From: Lysobacterales bacterium | GTDB lineage: Bacteria > Pseudomonadota > Gammaproteobacteria > Xanthomonadales > SZUA-36 | Direction: 5' to 3' | Assembly: GCA_028289465.1 (NCBI GenBank) | Contig: JANQPM010000001.1 | Coordinates: 1-52,412 of the forward strand | DNA: 52,412 nucleotides | Shown: piece by piece, positions 19,001-26,151 of the stretch | How the letters are laid out: the number at the start of each line of letters is the position of its first letter | Position numbering within the stretch: the stretch's first letter is position 1 | Program-made: the position numbers and the translations under genes | The notes under the pieces: model-generated | Databases searched by the model: none | Told to the model about the DNA's origin: nothing | The model's input: only the letters and a program-made list of their open reading frames with translations

Positions 19001-19542
19001 GCTTTGCCTGGAACCCGGACACCGGCAAGGTGGACGGCGAAATCGTCGGCACCATGAGCATGGCGTTCAGCGACGCCGAACACGCCGAATTCCGCTGGCA
19101 AATCGGTGAGCAAAGCGGCAGCGAGCCGGTACGCTATTTTCTGTTTGACGACCGGCGGGCGCTGCGCGATTACACCGGCATGTGGTACGACCGGGGCGAG
19201 CCCGGCTGGGGTTTCAGCGCCTATTCACAGGGCCAGACCCGCTTTTTCGTATTGTATTTCTACGACGAGAATCACCAGCCCCGCTGGGTACTGGGCCAGG
19301 ACGACAATCAGGCCCGCTCAAATGTGCCGATGTTCAGCTTTCAGGGTTTCTGCCCGGCTTGCGACCGGGTCCAGCCCCAGTCCAGCGACGCCGGCAGCCT
19401 GACCGTCGATTATCGCGACAGCCGCAGCGGGACCATCGATATTGCCGTGAGCTACCCGGCCCTGCCGGCCAGCGACTGGATACGCAATGGCGCCGATATC
19501 AGCGCGTTGTCCGACGCGCAGCCGAATCCGGCCGACTATTGA
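16051..19542 (+). CDS. Exported YncE-like propeller with di-haem cytochrome domain and C-terminal WYNP module
   Basis: 1163 residues. The signal peptide ends near residue 34 (ALRADDL). Residues ~40-470 are YncE/YVTN-type propeller repeats ('ALAVSADGGTVFA', 'TGLALDEARQRLYVWNH'). A cytochrome c peroxidase-like part (~490-800) contains two haem c sites, CASCH at 504-508 and 667-671, plus 'KVPHLRNMYDKVGFEMS' and 'GFGFLHDGSVDSLSRFL', typical of MauG/CcpA-like di-haem proteins. Residues 931-1104 are a duplicated module (GHWYNPQRSGHG, then GMWYDRGEPGWG, ending CPAC) like that of the protease at 3654-7016. It probably does electron transfer or oxidation outside the inner membrane. It is divergent from the CRTAC/thioredoxin operon with 196 bp between starts. 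Confidence 0.88.
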   Translation: MTMQNPNSSGTLIMMAALLWLSAWTAVAPSALRADDLPFVNWENHPVHALDISPDGRTLAATHTADGRVQLFDISESRPIPIGHIVVGIDPVSVRFRTDDELWVVNHISDTVSVIDLQRRITIALLQTDDEPFDVVFAGNPQRAFVSCSQANTVKVYDPADLSAEPLTVEIAAEDPRALAVSADGGTVFAAIFESGNGSTILAGGQEEDQDVLQFPPNVVSDPAGPYGGVNPPPNEGGEFFPARRTGQPDAPAVGLIVRRDTNGRWMDDNDRDWTAMVSGVNAAASGRIPGWTLIDRDIAVIDAVTLEVSYAESLMNIGMAIAVNPATAKATLVGTDAENQIRFEPNLNGRFLRVLVGQVDDTGGTQLHDLNGHLDYSGPRIEQARRDLSLGDPRGIVWQQDGQRGYVSGMGSNNVIVINSDGSRAADTPIGVGEGPTGLALDEARQRLYVWNHFDTSLSVIDTSTLETVETVAVFNPLPQAIRQGRPLLYDTRLTSGLGHVSCASCHIDGRMDRLAWDLGDPSGEMKTFNQNCVTTVNSDPCEDFHPMKGPMATQTLQDIIGNEPFHWRGDRDGIEEFNPAFVGLLGDDRELSAEEMQRFEDHLATITFPPNPFRNLDNSLPDSIALTGQVTSGRFSPAGQPLPDGDPKNALKLFNQDLLDSPFQCASCHTLPTGMAVNGPLLLGNIGASAGGSIMETGPLGENHLGIVSVDGSTNKSIKVPHLRNMYDKVGFEMSVSESRAGFGFLHDGSVDSLSRFLSARAFDFKSDQEVADMVALMMAFAGSDLGDNPILSTEPPVSKDSHAAVGTQIFLNDGAEPPDALLTLYEQARAGRIDLVVHSLRQGRPTGWVYQADSDQFQDSAGGEPVGKDALIDQASPMQPQTWTAVSAGLGRRFGLDRDMDGVGDRVEIAQWSDPTDPQSNTLQPHIGHWYNPQRSGHGMDVQRLGNFMFVTWFTYNDDGSPTWYQASNVYSPDWQADMYRFAWNPDTGKVDGEIVGTMSMAFSDAEHAEFRWQIGEQSGSEPVRYFLFDDRRALRDYTGMWYDRGEPGWGFSAYSQGQTRFFVLYFYDENHQPRWVLGQDDNQARSNVPMFSFQGFCPACDRVQPQSSDAGSLTVDYRDSRSGTIDIAVSYPALPASDWIRNGADISALSDAQPNPADY

Positions 19543-19594
19543 TGGTCAGCCCTGGTAGTTATCAGCGCCGGTAGTTGTCAGCACTGGCGGATTG

Positions 19595-19972
19595 CTATCC
19601 CGCCCGGATTGCCAACCCGCCACCGGCCAGATTGCCGGGTATCAGCAAGGCCAGGAAGCTCGCGTGATACCACAGCGGCATCAGCTCCCACGCCAGCGAC
19701 TGGAAGTAAATCCCGAGACCGAGTTGAACCAGGCCCAGCCAGAACGCATACAATACCGGCCGCCGGCCGGCCATGCGACCGGTGATATAGCCGGCCAATA
19801 CCGATAACACGACGCTGAACACCAGAATCAGCAGCAAGATACCGTTGTGGGTCAGCGGTTCTCCGGCCTGAATGTGCTGAGGAAACATCGCACCGATCGC
19901 CGCGATGCCGGCCAGCCAAAATACGGTCCAGATGAGCACGCCTGCCAGCACTGCGATGAAACTTCTGAACAT
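19595..19972 (-). CDS. Small four-helix membrane protein
   Basis: 125 residues from ATG 19972, which has a perfect AAGGAGG seven bases upstream; the frame reaches back to 20062 but without a ribosome site. Four hydrophobic segments are visible: FIAVLAGVLIWTVFWLAGIA, ILLLILVFSVVLSVLAGYI, VLYAFWLGLVQLGLGIYF and ASFLALLIPGNLAGG. Small Gly residues are conserved in 'AGYITGRMAGRRPVLYAF'. I cannot assign it to a named family. It is transcribed away from the ArsR gene, and its promoter shares the region containing the ArsR palindrome, so it may belong to the same regulon. Confidence 0.8.
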   Translation of the reverse strand: MFRSFIAVLAGVLIWTVFWLAGIAAIGAMFPQHIQAGEPLTHNGILLLILVFSVVLSVLAGYITGRMAGRRPVLYAFWLGLVQLGLGIYFQSLAWELMPLWYHASFLALLIPGNLAGGGLAIRAG

Positions 19973-20028
19973 AACTGCCCTCCTTATCGGGATATGCAAC
20001 TGCGGATGCGGAATTGTTCTGTCGACGT

Positions 20029-20056
20029 TTGACGGCTGAATAATATGTGATATATT
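20029..20056 (+). promoter_or_regulatory. Promoter of arsR-type gene, leaderless transcript likely
   Basis: The -35 TTGACG (20029-20034) and -10 TATATT (20051-20056) are separated by 16 bp. The expected transcription start, 6-7 bases after the -10, falls on or next to the ATG at 20063. No Shine-Dalgarno sequence precedes that ATG, which fits a leaderless mRNA. Confidence 0.6.
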
Positions 20057-20068
20057 TATCACATGTTA
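20041..20068. promoter_or_regulatory. ArsR-type operator palindrome overlapping start codon
   Basis: ATGTGATA-TATT-TATCACAT (20045-20064) is a perfect inverted repeat, extended by TAA/TTA on the outside with one mismatch. The 12-2-12-like geometry fits ArsR-family dimers. It covers the -10 box and the ATG of the regulator gene, so binding would block its transcription; it can also affect the divergent membrane-protein gene. Confidence 0.7.
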
Positions 20069-20425
20069 AACGCAGCTTTGTCAATTACCGATACCGGCGA
20101 CGATCTGGAACCGGTCTGGAAAGGACTGTCCAGCCCGATTCGGCGGGCAATGCTGGATCATCTGCGGGAGCGCGCCCACACCACCGGCGAACTCGTCGAG
20201 CGGTTTCCGAAACTGTCGCGCTTTGCAGTGATGCAGCATCTCAAGGTGCTCGAACGGGGGCGGCTAATCGTACACCGCAAAGTGGGCCGGCAGCGTTACA
20301 ACTATCTCAATCCGGTACCGATCCAGCAGATTTACCAGCGCTGGGTACAGCAATACGAGACCAACTGGGCGGAAGTCCTGGTCACGCTTAAATCAAACCT
20401 GGAAGCAGCACCGAACAAGGCTTGA
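20063..20425 (+). CDS. ArsR-family winged-helix repressor
   Basis: 120 residues. The winged helix-turn-helix is typical of ArsR/SmtB-like regulators: 'VWKGLSSPIRRAMLDHLRER', then 'TTGELVERFPKLSRFAVMQH' as the recognition helix and the wing 'LIVHRKVGRQRYNYLN'. There is no Cys/His metal site of the ArsR/SmtB kind. It belongs to the metal-independent subgroup that sits next to SRPBCC (AHSA1-like) genes, as here, where the SRPBCC gene follows at 3 bp. ATG 20063 has no ribosome site but a promoter placed for a leaderless message, and the operator palindrome overlaps it, implying autoregulation. Confidence 0.92.
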   Translation: MLNAALSITDTGDDLEPVWKGLSSPIRRAMLDHLRERAHTTGELVERFPKLSRFAVMQHLKVLERGRLIVHRKVGRQRYNYLNPVPIQQIYQRWVQQYETNWAEVLVTLKSNLEAAPNKA

Positions 20426-20427
20426 AC

Positions 20428-20964
20428 ATGACCGACAACACGGACAACAATGCATTAAAAGACCACGTGGTGACCATTGACATCATGGTCCCGGTGGAAA
20501 CGGCCTGGGCGGAAATCACCAAGACCGGGCGCATTCAGAAAGCGCTGTACAACACGGTGCTGGAATCGACGCTGGAACCGGGCGCAAAGCTGCGCTACTA
20601 CAGCCCGAACAAGAAACGGGTTTTCGTAGTCGGCGAAGTGGTTGAAATCGAACCGCCGAGCAAGTTGGTGCATACCTATATGTTTACCACCCGGCCGGAA
20701 CAGCCTTCATTGGTCACCTGGGAACTGGCCGCGATCGACGGCGGTTGCCGCATCACCCTGACCCACTCCGGCTGGACGGATCAGATCAAAACCCACAAAG
20801 GCGTGGGCAAGGGCTGGTTGCAAATCCTGGGTATTCTGAAACGCGAACTGGAGACCGGCGATATCGCGTTCGGCACCAAGCTGATGTACGGCATCATGAA
20901 TTTGTTTACTTTCATGCTGCCGAAATCGACCAAGGTGGAAGAAATCGAAAAAGCCGGCTGGTAA
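20428..20964 (+). CDS. SRPBCC (START/AHSA1-like) domain protein
   Basis: 178 residues. It has a helix-grip fold of the SRPBCC superfamily: N-terminal strand 'VVTIDIMVPVETAWAEITKT', then 'LEPGAKLRYYSPNKKRVFVVGEV', 'EPPSKLVHTYMF', the closing strand 'GGCRITLTHSGW' and the long C-terminal helix 'GKGWLQILGILKRELETGD'. Such proteins bind hydrophobic ligands in a cavity. In ArsR-SRPBCC operons they are thought to be the effector or sensor output, but the ligand is unknown. ATG 20428 follows AAGG by 7 bp; a TTG at 20422 overlapping the arsR stop is possible. It is convergent with deoC. Confidence 0.88.
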   Translation: MTDNTDNNALKDHVVTIDIMVPVETAWAEITKTGRIQKALYNTVLESTLEPGAKLRYYSPNKKRVFVVGEVVEIEPPSKLVHTYMFTTRPEQPSLVTWELAAIDGGCRITLTHSGWTDQIKTHKGVGKGWLQILGILKRELETGDIAFGTKLMYGIMNLFTFMLPKSTKVEEIEKAGW

Positions 20965-20999
20965 CGGCACCGCAAAGCGCTGCCGGGCTGAATACCAGC

Positions 21000-21722
21000 C
21001 TAGCCGGCCTCGGCCAGCAGATTCGGCAGCAGACTGCTGGCGCCCAACCGAAAATGGTCGGCATCCACCCAGGCCGGGCCGCAGATTTCCTGCGCCAGTT
21101 GCACATACTGGATTGCCTGATCCATCGTGGAAATGCCGCCGGCCGCTTTGAAACCGACCGCCGGGTTCATCTGCCTGATCACGTTCAACATGGCGGCGGC
21201 GGCCTTCGGCGTTGCATTCACCGCAGCCTTGCCGGTGGAAGTCTTGATAAAATCCGCGCCGCAGTCGATCGCCAGGCGAGCGGCAGCGGCGATGCGGTCC
21301 GCATCGGCCAACTCGCCGGTTTCCAGAATCACTTTCAGCGCGGCCCGGCCATCGCAGACCCGCCGGCAGGATTCCACAAACCAGCCGGCCCGCCCGACAT
21401 CGCCGCGCAGAAAATGCCGGTATGGAATCACCGCGTCGATTTCGCCCGCGCCGTCGTCCAGCGCTGTCGCGATAGCCCGGTTCACTTCAGGCAGATATTG
21501 GTCGCCATACGGAAAATTGACGACCGTGGCCACCGCGATACTGCTGTCCGCGAGCGATTCCCGCGCGAGACTGACAAACCGGGGCATCACGCAGACCGCC
21601 GCTACCGGCCCGTATTCGGTTTGCGCTGCACTGCACAGCGCATGGATATCGGCTGGTGTATCGTCATCATTCAACGACGTCAGATCCAGTAATCCGATCA
21701 GAGTGTCAATGCTTATTTTCAA
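21000..21722 (-). CDS. deoC: Deoxyribose-phosphate aldolase
   Basis: 240 residues from TTG 21722; the frame can be extended to a TTG at 21794, but comparison with E. coli DeoC places the N-terminus near 'IGLLDLTSLNDDDT'. DeoC reversibly splits 2-deoxyribose 5-phosphate into glyceraldehyde 3-phosphate and acetaldehyde. The Schiff-base lysine lies in 'ADFIKTSTGKAAVNATP' and the proton-relay lysine in 'VGFKAAGGISTMDQA'; the phosphate-binding end is 'HFRLGASSLLPNLL'. Most deoC genes sit with deoA/deoD; here it is alone, convergent with the SRPBCC gene. The start codon is the uncertain point; no strong ribosome site is present. Confidence 0.93.
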   Translation of the reverse strand: MKISIDTLIGLLDLTSLNDDDTPADIHALCSAAQTEYGPVAAVCVMPRFVSLARESLADSSIAVATVVNFPYGDQYLPEVNRAIATALDDGAGEIDAVIPYRHFLRGDVGRAGWFVESCRRVCDGRAALKVILETGELADADRIAAAARLAIDCGADFIKTSTGKAAVNATPKAAAAMLNVIRQMNPAVGFKAAGGISTMDQAIQYVQLAQEICGPAWVDADHFRLGASSLLPNLLAEAG

Positions 21723-21874
21723 ATGCGGCCTGCGGTGTTCGGTACAGCGCTCCAGTTTAATCGCTGCATGGCTGGAGGTCTTGAGGTAGATCAACTGAGA
21801 ATCAGGTTTTCTTCAAGCATTCACAGCGCACCCCGTCCCGGTAAGCAGCGCGCGTTCTTTTTCGGTGAACCAAA

Positions 21875-21892
21875 ATACGATAGTATTCGTAT
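21875..21892. promoter_or_regulatory. Inverted repeat upstream of the AraC-type gene
   Basis: ATACGA-TAGTAT-TCGTAT, perfect 6-bp arms, 24 bp before the TTG start of the AraC-type regulator. It is a candidate operator or promoter region; the spacer TAGTAT could serve as a -10 element. Confidence 0.3.
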
Positions 21893-21915
21893 AACCAATA
21901 CCTGCGGAAACCGCT

Positions 21916-22836
21916 TTGAAAGTCAGCCGCAACACCGGCGAAGCGCCGCCGGCCCTGGACCGCATCCTGTTTCAGGGCAGCGGCATCACGATCGGCCTGT
22001 TTGACTGCCCGCGTTGCGACCGGCGCTTTAAAAACTCGGGGCCGGCACAGGGCAACCTGATCGTATTTCCCCGCTGCCCGGTCCGAATCCACCAGCGGGC
22101 CCGTCACGAAGTGGTTGCGAACCGCCTGGTCACCATGCTCTACAATCGAAATCAGACGTACGAGCGCCGTCCGGTATCCGCCTACGGCGATCAATCGTTC
22201 TGGCTGCGTTTCGATAAACGCATCGTACTGGAAGCACTGATCGCTCAGCGCAGGCACCATCGCAAAATGGAGTCCGCGCCGTTCATCTGGACCCACGGAA
22301 TATGCAGTACCGGCAACTACTTGCTGCAACGTCAGCTGGCGCTGCAATTGCTGAACCAATCGTATTCCAGCGCGCTGGGCGTCAGCGAAATCGCATTGGC
22401 TTTGCTGGATAACACGATTGCCGGGCTGGGCCCAACCGCAGCGATACGAACCCGGCCCGCCACCCGGCGCCGCCACCGCCGCCTGGTCAATCGGTGTCAG
22501 GAACTGCTCAGCATCGAATACGTCAGAAACGTCACCCTGGACTCGATTGCCGGCCACCTCGCGGCCACCCCTTTCCACCTGGCCCGGGTATTCGCCCGCT
22601 ACACCGGAACCACCATTCACCAACATTTGATCCAGTTGCGTCTGAGAGCCGCGGTGGACCGACTGATCGATCAGCCGCACCACCCGCTGACATCACTCGC
22701 TTCCTCGCTGGGCTTCGCCACCCCGAGCCATTTCGCCAGTAGTTTTCGCCGCCATTTCGGCCTGCCTCCTCGGCAGTTCAGAAACGAATGCCAAAGCGCC
22801 GAAGGTTTACGAAAGCTTATCGTGAATAAGCAATAA
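21916..22836 (+). CDS. AraC-family transcriptional regulator
   Basis: 306 residues. The last ~95 residues are a double helix-turn-helix of the AraC/XylS type: 'VTLDSIAGHLAATPFHLARVF' for the first HTH and 'HPLTSLASSLGFATPSHFASSF' for the second, ending 'FRRHFGLPPRQFRNE'. The N-terminal ~190 residues are a sensor-like domain with a CPRC pair and no recognised ligand family. The start is a TTG at 21916 without a strong ribosome site, and a downstream start cannot be excluded. The next gene (22902) encodes a secreted DUF1579-like protein in the same direction 65 bp on and may be its target. Confidence 0.88.
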   Translation: MKVSRNTGEAPPALDRILFQGSGITIGLFDCPRCDRRFKNSGPAQGNLIVFPRCPVRIHQRARHEVVANRLVTMLYNRNQTYERRPVSAYGDQSFWLRFDKRIVLEALIAQRRHHRKMESAPFIWTHGICSTGNYLLQRQLALQLLNQSYSSALGVSEIALALLDNTIAGLGPTAAIRTRPATRRRHRRLVNRCQELLSIEYVRNVTLDSIAGHLAATPFHLARVFARYTGTTIHQHLIQLRLRAAVDRLIDQPHHPLTSLASSLGFATPSHFASSFRRHFGLPPRQFRNECQSAEGLRKLIVNKQ

Positions 22837-22901
22837 TTTGACAGTTTCCGCGGTTGCACCGCCGTATGCTTCCGCACCAGGTACGCCAAAGGAAAAATGC
22901 C

Positions 22902-23450
22902 ATGAAACGTTGGATTCTGCTCATGCTGCTGGTGCCGGTAATCAGCCCGGCCCAAGACACCCAAACGCCACAGGCCTCAACACCACAAACCCAGACGCCG
23001 CCGCCCGGCCCGCCGAGCTGCGAGGCCGAAGAACACCGGCAATTCGATTTCTGGGTCGGTGACTGGGCCGTATATGCCGGCGATAACCTGGCCGGCCACA
23101 ATCGCATCAGACGGGCTCATAACGACTGTGTGATCACGGAGAACTGGAACAGTACCAGTGCATACGCGGGCTCCAGTTTCAACCTCTATGACCGCGCGAC
23201 GCAGCGCTGGCACCAGACCTGGGTCGATACCAGCGGCGGATTGTTGTTGCTGGATGGCGGCCTGGTCGACGGTTCCATGGTGCTGTCCGGCCAGCGGCCG
23301 GCGGCGGACGGTTCCGGTCAGGTTACGCACCGAATCAGCTGGACGCCAAATGAAGACGGCAGCGTGCGGCAATTGTGGGAGGCAAGCCGCGACGGACAGG
23401 AATGGTCGGTACTGTTCGATGGCCTGTACAAGAAAAAGGCCGCGGACTAA
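22902..23450 (+). CDS. Secreted DUF1579-like protein
   Basis: 182 residues from ATG 22902 (AAAGGA about 7 bp upstream). Signal peptide MKRWILLMLLVPVISPAQ is followed by a Pro/Thr/Gln-rich linker to about residue 38. The conserved block 'FDFWVGDWAVY', then 'GHNRIRRAHNDCVITENWN', 'GSSFNLYDRATQRWHQTWVD' and 'WSVLFDGLYKK', is typical of a widespread family of exported or cytosolic lipocalin-like proteins annotated DUF1579 or hypothetical. The function is unknown; the beta-rich fold suggests ligand binding. It lies downstream of the AraC regulator and is convergent with the next gene. Confidence 0.8.
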   Translation: MKRWILLMLLVPVISPAQDTQTPQASTPQTQTPPPGPPSCEAEEHRQFDFWVGDWAVYAGDNLAGHNRIRRAHNDCVITENWNSTSAYAGSSFNLYDRATQRWHQTWVDTSGGLLLLDGGLVDGSMVLSGQRPAADGSGQVTHRISWTPNEDGSVRQLWEASRDGQEWSVLFDGLYKKKAAD

Positions 23451-23461
23451 GCCGCTTTTTC
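23432..23461. terminator. Possible bidirectional terminator between convergent genes
   Basis: GAAAAAG and CTTTTTC arms flank a G+C-rich centre (CCGCGG...CCGC) spanning the stop codon of the DUF1579-like gene, with T runs on both strands. The stem is imperfect. Confidence 0.45.
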
Positions 23462-23481
23462 TGTCTTTGACGTTCGCCGAT

Positions 23482-24369
23482 TCAGAGCCTGCTCGCGTTT
23501 TCGCAGAACGCGACATTGTCGTTGCTGATCCGGCTCAATGGAAAACTGCCCTGCAGGCCCAGGCCGGGGAAATCGTATGACAGAGTGCCTTCGCGGCAAC
23601 TGCTGAACTGCAGGGTGATCGTGCCGTAGGAGCCCGGCTCCGAATTGCTGGTCGGTGTGCTGTCGTCAAACAGACCGCCCGAGGTCAGAGTAACGTCCAG
23701 CCTGGCGGTATCGCCGTCGAACGGTCCCTGCGCGGTCAGCCAGCGATGGCCGGGATGGCCGATCACCGCGGCGATACCATCCGGCGGCTGGCTGGTGTCA
23801 TAGGTAAACCAGGCCATAAAAACCAGGGTAATCCCCGAAAAAACGTCGATAAAGATGCCCTGCCCCGAAGTGTCCGGATTAAACCAGGAACCGTTCAGCC
23901 ACGGCCCGAGCACAAACGCAACCGCATCGCCGGCCACCAGCGATCCGCCGGTAATGGACCGCGCAGGGTCGCAAGCGAAGCATTCCAGAGCGCCGGCACC
24001 ACCATTCGCGGTGTTCAGGTTTAACGGAATGACGCCGCCGCCGGACAACGCAGCGCTCGGCGTCAGACGCAGCTCCCGAGTGGAACCGGTGATTCGAAAA
24101 GTAATGCGTTTTTGCGGATCGCCGGCATCGGTGACTTCCGTGGTACCGTTTTCTGTCGTGTAGCTGATCGCCGGAAACTCGTCTTCGCCACCGCCGGAGA
24201 CCGAGATATTCCAATCGGTCACGGTTTCCGTATCGGTATCAAAAGTAAAACGACCCTCGGCCCGGCCCCCGTCCGCGAAATTCACACCGGACAGTTCGAC
24301 TTCCACCGCACCGGCCGACGAATATACCGCCAAAAGCGCAATCAAAATCCACGAATAAGGTTTGATCAC
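23482..24369 (-). CDS. Secreted protein with single SWFNP..SGQG module
   Basis: 295 residues. Signal peptide MIKPYSWILIALLAVYSSAGA. Residues 25-125 are a beta-rich domain of the kind often annotated as a short secreted or PEP-CTERM-associated exoprotein domain ('FTFDTDTETVTDWNISVSGG'). A CFAC pair is at 130-133. Residues 160-200 read GSWFNPDTSGQGIFIDVF then 'TLVFMAWFTYD', clearly the same motif as the C-terminal modules at 3654-7016 and 16051-19542. The C-terminal third ('SEPGSYGTITLQF', 'GTLSYDFPGLGLQGSFPL') is Gly/Ser-rich beta. The function is unknown. It is next to the restriction-modification island but has host-like base composition. Confidence 0.78.
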   Translation of the reverse strand: MIKPYSWILIALLAVYSSAGAVEVELSGVNFADGGRAEGRFTFDTDTETVTDWNISVSGGGEDEFPAISYTTENGTTEVTDAGDPQKRITFRITGSTRELRLTPSAALSGGGVIPLNLNTANGGAGALECFACDPARSITGGSLVAGDAVAFVLGPWLNGSWFNPDTSGQGIFIDVFSGITLVFMAWFTYDTSQPPDGIAAVIGHPGHRWLTAQGPFDGDTARLDVTLTSGGLFDDSTPTSNSEPGSYGTITLQFSSCREGTLSYDFPGLGLQGSFPLSRISNDNVAFCENASRL

Positions 24370-24640
24370 CGAACAGCCCCTGGGAATAAACGAAAATGGA
24401 GCTTAGAAGGCCGGCCCCGGTTTTGCAAATTAATCGCCGAACGCGACTAATCGAGGGAGAAAAACCAGCGCATGCCGTCACGAAACGCGGTCGGTGCAGC
24501 AGACATATGACTCTATCCAGCCAGTGTGCGGACTTCCATACCCCAGGGTTTCACGACCCAGGTCGGCGACCAGTACTTACTTAGAAGGACAGAATTTCGT
24601 GTCTCTGGTCGATGTATGTTCAGACAGGTGCTCTACCTGA

Positions 24641-25252
24641 TTATGGTGCGATACCTACTAATACCAACGGAACAGCAGGTACTCCTCTGCCTTCCCGAAT
24701 CAAATTATAGAGTTCGCCCTCATAGTAGGCCGGCCCGGAAGACATTTCACTCTGAAGCTCTTTCATAGGTAATATTTCCACGCCCACATCAATAATGTCG
24801 CCTACATAAAACGCCAAGTGTTTCACAAATAAATCGAATGCCACAAAAGAATACTTCCCGAACTGAACTTCTACAGCTACCTTGTCCTTGACATAGTCAG
24901 TTTGATTGTAAGATCTAATGGGTTTATAACCCGCTTCAGCTATAATCTTTTTTTGCTCATCGGGAGGTAGCGGAATTGTTCTCTTAATGAGCTCAGAGTC
25001 TTGGGTCACCCAATATGAAACCCTACGTTCAGCCCAACCATTTTCTGAAAACCGTTTTCCGATTGATGCATTCATATCCTTGGGGGAATACAAAACACGG
25101 CCCTTCATGGACTTTTCTTTCGAAATCTTAGTTTTTAGGTTTCCTGCATTCACGCTTTCAATGGCATCGACAATTTCGTCCCATATTGTCGGCATATGGA
25201 CTTTCAAATATTCCCAGCCATTAAGGTGCGAATAGTATGTAACTATTCTCAC
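24641..25252 (-). CDS. BglII-like type II restriction endonuclease
   Basis: 203 residues. The chain resembles the BglII/BstYI endonuclease family, most clearly in 'VKDKVAVEVQFGKYSFVAFD', where Glu and Gln sit in the catalytic strand (BglII uses a Glu/Gln-type site), and in 'LAFYVGDIIDVGVEILPMKE' and 'YYEGELYNLIREGRGVPAVP'. It cleaves DNA at a short palindrome; BglII-family members recognise AGATCT or RGATCY, but the specificity here is not proven. Its ATG overlaps the methyltransferase stop by 4 bp, so methylase is made first. The gene is AT-rich compared with its neighbours, indicating acquisition by transfer. Confidence 0.85.
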   Translation of the reverse strand: MRIVTYYSHLNGWEYLKVHMPTIWDEIVDAIESVNAGNLKTKISKEKSMKGRVLYSPKDMNASIGKRFSENGWAERRVSYWVTQDSELIKRTIPLPPDEQKKIIAEAGYKPIRSYNQTDYVKDKVAVEVQFGKYSFVAFDLFVKHLAFYVGDIIDVGVEILPMKELQSEMSSGPAYYEGELYNLIREGRGVPAVPLVLVGIAP

Positions 25253-26151
25253 TTATGCCCCCCTCCTGGCAGTGTAGGGTTATATACGGGCCTACCCATT
25301 GGGCGCAATTTCAGATTACCCCTTCTAAGTGCGTGAACACGCTCCCATGCGACATCCACATACTCTTGGACAATATCGCAACCGTACCCAATGCGGTTGT
25401 GCTTTACTGCCCCTATAACGGAGGATCCCACTCCAAGAAACGGATCTAGGACGTTATCTCCTTCTTCAGTCATCGAGAGAACCAGTCGCTCTATCAATTC
25501 AACGGGAAACTGACATGGATGAATAGTTTTCTCAACGTGGTTACTTTTAACATTAGGTATCTCCCAAACATCTGAAGGGTTTTTTCCTTTTGGATTACCT
25601 GAAAGTTTTCCTTTGTTTGGTCCCTTGTAATATTTTTTTGTCGGGTATTTCGAGGGTACTCTTACTGGGTCCAGATTAAACGTATAATTATCGGTTTTAG
25701 TGAACCATAGAATAGTTTCATGCCTACCTGAAAATCTCTTAGTGCAGTGTAGTCCGTGTCCAAAATGCCAAATTATTCTATTACGCAGTCGTAAGCCATG
25801 CTGGCGAAATATGGGAAATAAAATAATATCTAGAGGGAAAACCTCACCTTTATCTACATGATTGCCAACCTGCCAACACAGTGAGCCATTCGGGTGTAAT
25901 AACCGTACACACTCAGATATTACTTGAGCTTGAGTTTCGATATAGGAATCCAAGGGTTTACGTTTTTCGTATTTTTTCCCCATATTGTAGGGGGGAGAGG
26001 TTACTATCAATTTCATACTGCCGTCTTCTAACGGCCGCATAAATGTCAGATTATCTTCACATACCATGAAGACTTGTTTGTCTACCGGCAGCCTTTTTGG
26101 TTGTGGCAAACCCATTTGTCTCACCCAGTCAATTGTTTGATCCATAAACAT
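25249..26151 (-). CDS. Type II DNA methyltransferase (beta-class, N4-C or N6-A)
   Basis: 300 residues. Catalytic motif IV is TSPPYN near residue 51, and the SAM-binding motif I, 'NVLDPFLGVGSSVIGAVKHN', comes near the C-terminus: the beta-class order of amino-methyltransferases. TSPPY suits N4-cytosine methylation, as in M.BglII, though N6-adenine is possible. It protects host DNA from the endonuclease encoded immediately downstream. ATG 26151 (or 26145) has no clear ribosome site. A 15-bp palindrome lies directly upstream of the start. The gene is AT-rich like its partner; for example the 60 bases from 25621 contain 23 G+C. Confidence 0.92.
   Translation of the reverse strand: MFMDQTIDWVRQMGLPQPKRLPVDKQVFMVCEDNLTFMRPLEDGSMKLIVTSPPYNMGKKYEKRKPLDSYIETQAQVISECVRLLHPNGSLCWQVGNHVDKGEVFPLDIILFPIFRQHGLRLRNRIIWHFGHGLHCTKRFSGRHETILWFTKTDNYTFNLDPVRVPSKYPTKKYYKGPNKGKLSGNPKGKNPSDVWEIPNVKSNHVEKTIHPCQFPVELIERLVLSMTEEGDNVLDPFLGVGSSVIGAVKHNRIGYGCDIVQEYVDVAWERVHALRRGNLKLRPMGRPVYNPTLPGGGHK

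Noticed and set aside
24622..24642. tRNA D-arm-like word on the minus strand (GGTAGAGCACCTGTCT)
   Set aside because: No anticodon arm, T-arm or acceptor stem can be drawn around it; it is better read as a small CAGGT/ACCTG hairpin after the endonuclease stop codon.
24911..24916. Avoidance of AGATCT as evidence for BglII specificity
   Set aside because: AGATCT occurs inside the endonuclease gene itself (24911) and elsewhere in the window, for example 14041, so no avoidance is visible.
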